The notes below the pieces were generated by a model, which made no database searches, had not been told where the DNA came from, and saw only the letters and a program-made list of their open reading frames with translations. The translations under genes and the position numbers were made by a program. DNA of 64,000 nucleotides from Rhizophagus clarus (lineage: Eukaryota > Glomeromycota > Glomeromycetes > Glomerales > Glomeraceae), in NCBI GenBank assembly GCA_015698045.1, contig BLAL01000011.1, positions 1,428,501 to 1,492,500 on the forward strand. Direction: 5' to 3'. This document shows positions 55,861 to 64,000 of this stretch, in pieces (positions within the stretch are counted from its first letter, which is position 1; the number at the start of each line of letters is the position of its first letter).

Positions 55861-57375
55861 GATATTACTAACATTTCATTTGTATTTTTTCTTTAGGGAT
55901 ACCTTCTTCTTGACCTGGAACTAACTTGGATAGCTCAGACAACTTGGATTTTGAACAGTAAGTGCAGATTTCTTTATTCTTTTACTTTTAGAAATGTTAC
56001 TAAATACGTTCTTCACTTTTTTTTTAGGGATGCCTTTCTGAACCCAGATTATGAAAATGCTCTTTCTGCTTCTTTTCTTTAGGAGATACCTTTCTGGATC
56101 TGGATTTTAACCTGGACTATGAAAGGTAAAACATGTAGGAAACTTAATTTTTTTTGTCTTTGAAATGTCATTAACATTTTTTTTTCTCTTTTTTGTTTAA
56201 AGAATGTGTTCTTAGACTTGAATTTTGGCTTGAATTATGAAAGGTAAGATGGATGGAAAACTTGTTAGTTTTTTTTGTCTTTAGTATAGTATTAACATTC
56301 CTTTTTCTTTTTTTGTTTAAAGAATGCTTTCTTGAACTTGGATTTCAGCTTGAATTATAAAAAGTAAGGCGGGTAGAAAACTTTTTGGTTTTTTTTTTGT
56401 CTTTAGAATGTTATTAATATTCCTTTTTCTCTTTTTTATTTAGGAAACGTATTTTTGAATTTAAATTTTGACTTGAATTATGAAAGGTAAAACAAGTGGA
56501 TAACTTTTTAGTTTTTTTTTGTCTTTAGAATGTTATTAATGTTCCTTTTTCTCTTTTTTGTTTAGGAAATGTGTTCTTAGACTTGGATTTCAACTTAAAT
56601 TATGAAAGGTAAGGCAGATGGAAAACTTGTTTTTTTATCTTTAAACATTATTAATGTTCCTTTTTCTCTTTTTTTGTTTAGGAAACGTGTTCTTAAACTT
56701 GAATTTTGGCTTGAATTATGAAGGTAAGCAGGTAGAAAACTTAGTATTTTTTGTCTTTGGAATATCATTAATGTTTTTTTTCTTTTTTTGTTTTGGGAAC
56801 GCTTTTTTGGATTTGCATTTTGGCTTGAATTATGAAAAGTAAGTTGATTGTAGGATTTTTCTTTTTTTTTTAATATCTGAAATACTATTAACATTCCTTT
56901 TTCTTCTTTTATTTAAGGAACATCTTCTTGGATCTGAATTTTAACTTAGGTTATATAAGTAAGTTAGGTGTCTTTTTTTTTAGTTTTTTTTTATCACTAA
57001 TGTTCCTTTTGCTCTTTTCTTTTAGAAAACATCTTTTTGTTCCAAATTCTAGCTTAGCTTGTGAAAAGTATATTGAAAATAGATAAATGTCACTTGTTTT
57101 TGTCTTAGAAATATTATTAATATTCCTTTTGTTTCTTTTTTTTTAGAAGAGTCTTTTTGAACTTTGATTTTAGCTTTGAATAATAAGTTTGGGAAAAGGA
57201 ATTTTATTTTTTTTGTGAAAATTAAGATTCTTTTTTGTTAAAAATTCCTTAAAATGGCTTCTTGGATTTGGTTTTTGGCTTGAATTTAAATAATAAGTTG
57301 AGATAATATGAATTTCATCTTTTTTATTTATGAATATTACTATAAATATTTCTTTTAATTTTTTTCTTTATAGGC
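55861..57375 (+). repeat. Micro-exon-like array 6 (about 13 units)
   Basis: Units of about 115-120 bp: a block such as GGAAACGTGTTCTTAAACTT ending TTGAATTATGAAAG, then GTAAGGCAGGTAGAAAAC, TTTTTTGTCTTTAGAAT, ATTATTAATGTTCC and CTTTTTTTGTTTAG. Blocks start near 55897, 56028, 56083, 56203, 56322, 56444, 56565, 56681, 56797, 56918, 57028, 57147 and 57255. The block core (CTTGAATTTTGGCTTGAATTATGAA) differs from array B but resembles A'. Degeneration increases toward the 3' end. Confidence 0.75.
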
Positions 57376-57770
57376 ATCTTAAATTTACACAAACTTTAAA
57401 AATGATGAATTAGAAAAAGAAAAAGATCAGTTCTTGTAAAACAAAATAAGTTAATCCAGATAATCTATAGAATTCTATTTAATTATTTTATCTAACTTTA
57501 AAAAATTTAGTTTATTGATGATTAAAAAATATTTGTAATTAAGTTCATACTTCTTTTTATATACTTTTTTTTTATTTTTTTTTTTATACATTTTTTTTTG
57601 TAAAAAAGTTTTTACTAAAATTTATTTATTTTTTTATAATTTAAAGTTTAAGATTAAATTTTAAATTTTTTATACATAATCAATTTTTTTAACTTCAAAA
57701 TCTTTGTAATTACTATTGACCAATAATTTGATATTTTTATATAATTTTACCTTGTTAATTTGTTATAAAT
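57376..57770. other. T-rich spacer
   Basis: Low-complexity T runs. No feature. Confidence 0.5.
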
Positions 57771-58500
57771 ATGAACTCAAGTTCTGCTGAAAATAATCAA
57801 AACAATCAAAATACAATTCAAAAAAAAGAGGCAGTTCACAAAAATGGAGTTGGATGTAGGAGTGGTATACATTCAATAATGGAATTACTACATGTTAAGT
57901 AGAGGTTATTATAGGTAAAATATGTGGTAAAAAATATCAGCATGGAAATTCAATAAGTATTTTGATAGATCAATTAAGTGGCAAATATTAAATACAAAGG
58001 AAATGATAAAACAAAACTATATGGTAAGAAATAAATATTAAATAATTTATATTTATATTTAGTTGTTTACTAATTAATAATTTAATAAATTTTTAGCCTT
58101 CAGAATCTTATGGATTCAAAATTACATCACATAAGAAGTCTCATCAAATTGAATTTTGTAATTTATTAATTAGTTGGATAATTTTTGATACTCAACCATT
58201 AAATATAATACAATCAAATTTTTTCAAAAATTTATAAAAGAACTTGATCCAGCATTTGACATTCCAAATGTAAAATTAATTAAACAAACCATTCAAAATA
58301 CTTACAATCATACACTTCCTTTAATTCAAAAATTTGTTAAGAATAATGCAATTTCTGTTAGTTTAACCACTAATATGTGGATTGGTAGAAACAGACAAAA
58401 GTTTTTAGGTATAACATGTTCTTTTTTAGATAAAAATTTTAAAATTCATGAAATTATTCTTACAATTGAATATATTAGATATCCCTATATAGCTAAAGTT
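57771..58500 (+). pseudogene. hAT transposase N-terminal remnant (BED finger plus core start)
   Basis: ATG at 57771, then a Gln/Asn-rich leader. A BED-type finger follows in another frame (WYTFNNGITTC, VEVIIGKICGKKYQHGNS) with two in-frame stops. A further exon is PSESYGFKITSHKKSHQIEF, LLISWIIFDTQPLNIIQSNF. After a one-base frameshift near 58233 comes ELDPAFDIPNVKLIKQTI, then the hAT-typical ISVSLTTNMWIGRNRQKFLG and ITCSFLDKNFKIHEIILTIE. Homology ends abruptly at about 58500, so the catalytic C-terminal half and dimerisation region are missing. Confidence 0.7.
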
Positions 58501-59033
58501 GCTTGCCAAAACTCAATAAAATGTCGAAACTAAAAATATATCAAAATGCCAAAATGCCAGAATAATTTCAACATATTGAAATTGCCAAAGCTGTACGAAA
58601 TTACCAAAATAGTTTTAGCATGTCAAAATTGCTAAAATTAAAATATCACTCTCATAATATATAAAATATTAAGATTTTAATCACAATTGATTTAAAATTG
58701 AACAATTCTAATTAAGTGCCAGTCCTGATATGATCAACATAAAATTATTATGCAGATCTGGGAGAGAAATTACTATAAATTACTATGAATATAAATAATT
58801 GGCAAAAATACCGAAAAGGAAAGCACAAAATGTTATGTAAAAAGACACAAAAAAAATCACATTGTTCCGTTCCTCAGAACCCACTCGATCATTATATATA
58901 TAAAAAAAAGTATCTTTTTATTATACAAAACGCGCTTTTGGTATGGTCGATGCTGGATTTTGCCATAAAAAAATATACTACTAGTAAAATTGCAAAATTT
59001 AAAATTTATTATAGCTAAACTAAAACTCATTAT
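58500..59033. other. Spacer with CAAAATGCC repeats
   Basis: Begins with degenerate AAAATGCCAAAATGCCAG repeats (58505-58640). A 77-codon frame (58785-59018, plus) is not supported. The hAT remnant is cut where this sequence starts. Confidence 0.4.
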
Positions 59034-60455
59034 TCATGTATTTCTTAAAGTTTCTGCTTCTTCCAAAGCACGAAGTGAAGCTGAAGCTTTAAAAGTTCTA
59101 GTATAATTTGTGATCCAATTTTGAATTGTTACGACTTTTGGAATATCACTTTCTTTTATTTCTCCTTGTGACGCACGTTCTGTAAGATTATCATACATTT
59201 CTTGTGCGGTCATTTTCTTCCTTTTGTCAATATTCCCATTCAAAAATATTGTTTTTATTAGCGCTTTAATTTTTGGCTTTATTCTTTTCACCGTTCCTCT
59301 CTGGTTTATTGTTTGCTTTTCTTTTAGTACCCACCCTACAAAAAAGATATCATATCTATAAAAAATAAATATTGGCAAATTAACAAATAGCAAGAAAATA
59401 CCACACTGTATTGCGAAATTTACATTATGTTGTGTTGTGTGTTTTCTTTATTTGTAAGGTCAACCAAATCCAAATTAACAGAAGAAACTATATTCTAATT
59501 TGGAAATTGTGTTAATATTTCTATAATAAATAATAAGGAAATTGTAAGTATTCACTGAATTTATTTTCTGATTGTTGTTCCGAATATTTATTTCTGAAGC
59601 TAATAAACAAATATTTGAAATTTTAAATTAAAGTTCAAGTCAACAAAAAAATGATCTATAACATACATATTGGTCTTAGTATTGGAGTTATCCATTGGTT
59701 AGTCACTTTAGAAGGAGCAGTAAAACTAGGATTTGGTTTCGTAGTTGGAGTTTTTTCCAATTTTTTTATTTTTGCTGGTGTAATTATTGTCCATTCATTT
59801 ATGTGAGGTAAAGTACGTGCTAGTATATGACCTGCATTAGGACCGTCAATAGGCCAAGTCCATTCGTTCCAATTATTTATACCAGCTATAGTTCCAATTT
59901 TTGTTTTTTTGTCTATCCAAAAAGTTGCATCAAAATTTTGATCTAATATCAAAAATTAATATATATTTTTATGATTCTTACCAGATTCCCGATCAGGTGT
60001 TAATTGTGAAACACGAGTTCCTGAAATATTCTGTATTGCTTTTTGAATATCTTCTCCATCAGTAATATTACATCCAAGTCTTACATAACGTTTTATTGCT
60101 TGGAAAATCTATGAAAATAAAATGATGTAAGTAATAAAATTATATTTTTTTTAAAAAAATTTTACATTACTTGAGTGTAATGAGAATCTATTGATGTTTT
60201 AGCTTCTCCAGCCTCTAAAAATATCCACCGCCTTACTTCTATATTGTACCAATCATACCAGTAAGACAGAATAATTATCAGTTGTGTATTGTGATAATGT
60301 GGACCATTATCAGAGATAATAGTTATCCATTTAGGTTTGTGTTCAAGATTTTCTATTACGACATAGAGTGAAGAGGCAGTGAACCAAGCATCTTACTTAG
60401 TATCGTCAGACCAGTGATCAAACGCTTCAATGTTCAAAGTTTGTGTATTCTATCA
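59034..60455 (-). pseudogene. Truncated relative of the 1103-aa RNase-H-fold transposase
   Basis: The minus strand encodes, in order, TLNIEAFDHWSDD, then a TAA at about 60397 where Gln fits, DAWFTASSLYVVIENLEHKP, ITIISDNGPHYHNTQL, WIFLEAGEAKTSIDSHYTQ, then after introns IKRYVRLGCNITDGEDIQKA, INNWNEWTWPIDGPNAGHI, and a last exon with MTAQEMYDNLTERASQGEI and IPKVVTIQNWITNYTRTF, stop at 59034. It corresponds to the C-terminal 40% of the gene at 34281-38261. The first catalytic Asp, the whole N-terminal half and the SAP-like exons are missing. No TIR was found next to its 3' end. Confidence 0.8.
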
Positions 60456-63001
60456 CATAAATCTAACAAAATTGTAGTCATACATTTTATTTCAAAATTT
60501 TTTGAAATATTATACTATAAATATTCGTAAACTTATAAAATCATAAACTTGCAAAATTTTTCATATTATAAAATTTCCTGATTCTAAAATAAAAAAAAGT
60601 ATTCAATGGTAATACTTTTTTTTATTTCTACTTTATTTTTTATTTGTGCATCACATATCAAAATAGGAAAAAGATTATCTAATTAAATATTGATATTTAG
60701 GTACTATCAGTTTAGAATAATATTTATGTAAAATATTGCATATTGAGAATAATTACTGATTTAAAAAAAGTATCAACATATTAATCCTTTATTGATTAAG
60801 AGAAGGCAGATGCATAAATGTGTTTTTTATCAAGCAAAACCACATAATGATCAATTCTTTAAGTTTTGGTTACTCTGACAAACTATACTTTTAGGATTGC
60901 TTTTGGTAGTATATTTTTAATCAAGGATTTAAAAAGAATTTGCTAGACATCTTATTCTTATTTCCTGATTTTATTACTTATCTCTTTATTATCAATCTTC
61001 ACCTATAAGAAAATTATTAGTTTAAGATTATTATATATAATTCAGCATTAATAAAATCAAAACTTTAACTCTTATATTTATTAAGTTTTGCCATTCTGTA
61101 ATTTGATTAATATCATAACATACAGATTAATTTATTTATGATCTTTGTTTCCTAAGCATTACAGGCATTAAAAAGATCTTTATAATATTATTTACAGAAT
61201 TAGAAAATTTTGTATTTATAACTGTTTTTGAATTACTGTGATCAGGTGATTTATTGATTAATTAAATTAAAATATCAAAAATACTGAAAACAAGCAAAAA
61301 CAAGTAAAAACAATAAAATATTATATATTTATACTACTAAAGTTACAATAAATCAGTTTTAGAATTATTATTTTTTTTAAAAAAATATTTATTTTCTTTT
61401 ATTTTATTTAGAAAGTGCTTTTAAGATACTTTATTTTAAATATTTTAAAATATAAACAAAAAAAAGTTTTTTTTTTTATTTCTATTATCTATTAACTATT
61501 TCTAATTATTTTTTAAAATCTTCAGAACTTTAAGAATATTTCTATTTAAACATTAGTGTTATAAAACTATTTAAAAGATCTGAAAAATTATGGGCGAATT
61601 GAGTAACTACTTTAAGTGGTTCAAGTGTCCATTCACCTTTTTTCTTTTTGAAAAGGATTTATTTTTTTTGGTTTTGTAATTTATCTTCACTTCTTTTATA
61701 AACCATTTTAAAGAGAAACTTGCAAAAAGTTTCAGACAGTAGGAATACATCTTTTTAATTTCACATGAAAAATAAAGGATCATTACTTAATTTCTAATAT
61801 AATCATTCAATATGTGCATGATTTCTTTTTTTTTAATATGTGATAATCAAAGTTACAAGTTTAAATAATTCGTTATATTATACTGAAGAATTTGTTATAT
61901 TATACTGAAGAATTTAGTATATTATACTGAAGAATTTAGTATAGTATTAACAAATTTTTTATAATGAAGGCCAAATTGGCTCAGACATTTACTTTGCTAT
62001 ATTGAGGGTTGATTGTAAATAATTTAATAAATTAAATAAGTAAAAAAATCACAATTTTAAAAAAATAGTAAATTAAATAACTTTAATATATATTAAATAA
62101 AATTAATTATGATTCTGGCCTAAATTAAATATTTGCCTGTCCAATAAAAAAAAGGTTTGATTTTAGAAATCTAAAAAAATATACTGGCCAATAGTGCAGT
62201 TTAATATTAGATATTCCAATAATTTATGACTTATAGATGCTTAATAAATAATAAATATGATTGATTTTAAAAAAAAATTGGGCATATGATAAATATAAAT
62301 TATATAATACATTTTTTTTTAAAAGCAATTCTAATACAATATTTTTTTAATTGAGATATTGTTCTAAATAAACTTGATTTATGGTTAGGCTATCCTTCCC
62401 AATCTTCCCCTTTCTTCGCAGAAGATAAGTCTGATAATAACTAATTTAATCAAAGTTAGTACGTTAAAAATGTTATTGTGACGACCTGAAAGAGAACTAT
62501 TTTTAGTTTTAATAATCAACGTTTAATTCCTTTAATAAGATTCTGCATAATTGTCGCAGTATTTGATCGACAATAAACAATTGATTGCGGCGAATAACGA
62601 CAATAATAGTCTCTATCATACATACAAAGAGTATTATGTCAAAAGACTGTCGCATAATAAAGAAGGTCCAGCCTTCACACACACACGAGTATATGGTAAT
62701 AAAATATGTATATCAGGCAAGCATTATTAGTTAATCAATTTAAAAACTAATAGTTCGTTTAGTTTAAGATTGGCCCAACCGTTAAAGTTTAACTCAGGCC
62801 AGCATTTAATGATAAAATCAATAGAATAGAATAAATAAATAATTATTATCTACAAAATGTTGAAAAAAAAAAAAAAAAAAAAAAAAAAAATAATATATCG
62901 TCTTAGACTATATATTTGTCTATCTTATCTCTTATTAAAAAAAAAAAGATATTTAAATAAGAATTGGAAAATTAGTGAAGTTCAATTTCAATTATAAATA
63001 T
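60456..63001. other. AT-rich intergenic region
   Basis: No gene, no clear repeat array. Minor items: a triplicated TTATATTATACTGAAGAATT motif (61875-61935), TTCTGGCCTAAATTA near 62110, and a 30-bp A run at 62862-62890. It separates the transposon-rich part from the kinase gene. Confidence 0.5.
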
Positions 63002-64000
63002 TTATCTCCCACCACATTCACAATTCTTTAATTTCTCCTCTAACTCTGCGACCTTATTCTTTAACATTTCGTTTTCTTTCGTCATCATATCTAATCTTTG
63101 CGTACTTTGCACAAGTCTATGTTGCATTTCTGCATGCTCGCCCTAAGAATTTAATGTTAAGTCAGTATTATAGTTGCTCGGACAATTTTTAATCTTATAA
63201 TTATTGATTAAACGAAAGAAAATTATTTACATCAATTGGCCCTGCTAACAATTCAAAATCCAGGATTTGTTTAGCATTTGGCCTTTTATCAGGATCCTCG
63301 GCCATCATCCATAAAATGAATGCAGCTTCTTTAGGAAACCTTTCAACAAATCCTTTAGGCAAAATTCCATTCCTCAATTCCTTTAAAACTCTAACACGCT
63401 CATGTCCTGTTGAAAATGGAAAATGAAGTTCAAAGAATATAATCCCTAAAGAATAAATATCAACCTTTTCATTATATGGACAAGAAGGCTTTGCCAGTTG
63501 TTCAGGAGATGCATACTGGAAAAAAAACAGGTTTGTTATTAGAAATCAATTTTAATATAATAAAGAGTAGCCAAAAAAAAGAAAAAAAAAATTTTTTTTT
63601 TTTTATTAAATACCGTAATTGTACCCACTCCAGTGGTTCTTTTTGATTTTGAATTATAGGATGATGAGACAGAACTACGTTGAATATTAACGTCAAACCT
63701 CCCGTTTCCGTCTATAAATTTTAACAAGTTAGAATTTACGACATCGTCAATAGGAGAATCGTTCTGAACTCCATCAACTGCCGTTACTAATCCAAAATCA
63801 CCGATTTTAGGAACTAAACGTTCAACAGCAAATGATGAACAATCCGCAGCAATCCAACTATTCTGATTATTGGATCCATTTTCTGGAACGATGCCCATGA
63901 AAATATTTCCCGGTTTTAAATCACGGTGGATCAATCCTTGAGAATGAATATATGCAACACCATGAATAATACCACGAAACAATTCAATACTAGCATGACG
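63002..64000 (-). CDS. Protein kinase, GCN2/PEK-like (eIF2-alpha kinase type), partial
   Basis: The 3' part of a Ser/Thr kinase gene running off the window. Exons: 64000-63614, 63515-63231 and 63142-63002 (stop TAA 63004-63002), with introns of 98 and 88 bp. Visible motifs are the catalytic loop [19 protein letters not shown], a Ser/Asn/Asp-rich insert, activation-segment end [29 protein letters not shown], and [16 protein letters not shown] (subdomain XI Arg). The long linker between DFG and the SPE motif and the form of the [12 protein letters not shown] block resemble eIF2-alpha kinases such as GCN2. After the kinase domain comes a short coiled-coil tail ([15 protein letters not shown]) ending CECGGR. 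The N-lobe is outside the window, so substrate and upstream domains are unknown. No defects are seen. Confidence 0.85.

Noticed and set aside
62862-62890. A30 run as a retroposon poly(A) tail
   Set aside because: No retroposed gene or target duplication is visible next to it.

Overview
The window looks like nuclear DNA of an arbuscular mycorrhizal fungus (Glomeromycotina, probably Rhizophagus or a close relative). The basis is extreme AT richness, introns of about 60-100 bp with GTAAGT-type donors and TACTAAC-like branch sites, and DNA-transposon, hAT, non-LTR and eIF2-alpha-kinase-type genes that resemble families I know from those genomes. The assignment rests on recognition by eye; no database was searched. 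I saw no rRNA, tRNA or CRISPR.

Layout. 0-8.7 kb: a tandem repeat, one unrecognised five-exon gene, and a broken Tnp2/Plavaka-like transposase gene (2589-6704). 8.7-13.4 kb: an element with 36-bp terminal inverted repeats (TIRs) and palindromic subterminal repeats, carrying a candidate micro-exon gene. 13.4-17.2 kb: satellites, a small MITE and a non-LTR ORF1 remnant. 17.2-27.0 kb: a complete 9.76-kb CACTA-type element with perfect 23-bp TIRs and a 3-bp target duplication. It holds a Tnp2 transposase gene (minus strand) and an RS-rich accessory gene (plus strand), both with in-frame stops. 27.1-39.9 kb: a 30-31 bp minisatellite split by an 11.2-kb element that has a clean TA target duplication. 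That element carries an accessory gene and a dead Plavaka transposase gene, and nested in it is a 4.4-kb element (34127-38560) with 34-bp TIRs and an open nine-exon gene for a 1103-residue RNase-H-fold protein.

39.9-52.9 kb: a 13-kb element with about 190-bp TIRs, organised as a giant mirror. Divergent genes built from tandem micro-exons lie on each arm, and the centre holds minisatellite and non-LTR debris. 52.9-62.9 kb: RNase H, hAT and RNase-H-fold transposon fragments, more micro-exon arrays, and bare AT-rich DNA. 63.0-64.0 kb: the 3' half of a GCN2/PEK-like protein kinase gene, the only clear host-type gene.

Two themes recur. First, tandem arrays of 24-50 nt exon-like blocks separated by 65-85 bp intron-like spacers occur on both strands, several of them inside TIR-bounded elements. 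Second, older transposon genes are broken mostly by changes that fit C-to-T (or G-to-A) transitions, and minisatellite and cassette copies differ at CpG sites in the same way, as expected from deamination of methylated cytosine. The nested 34-38 kb transposon lacks such damage and is probably the youngest insertion.
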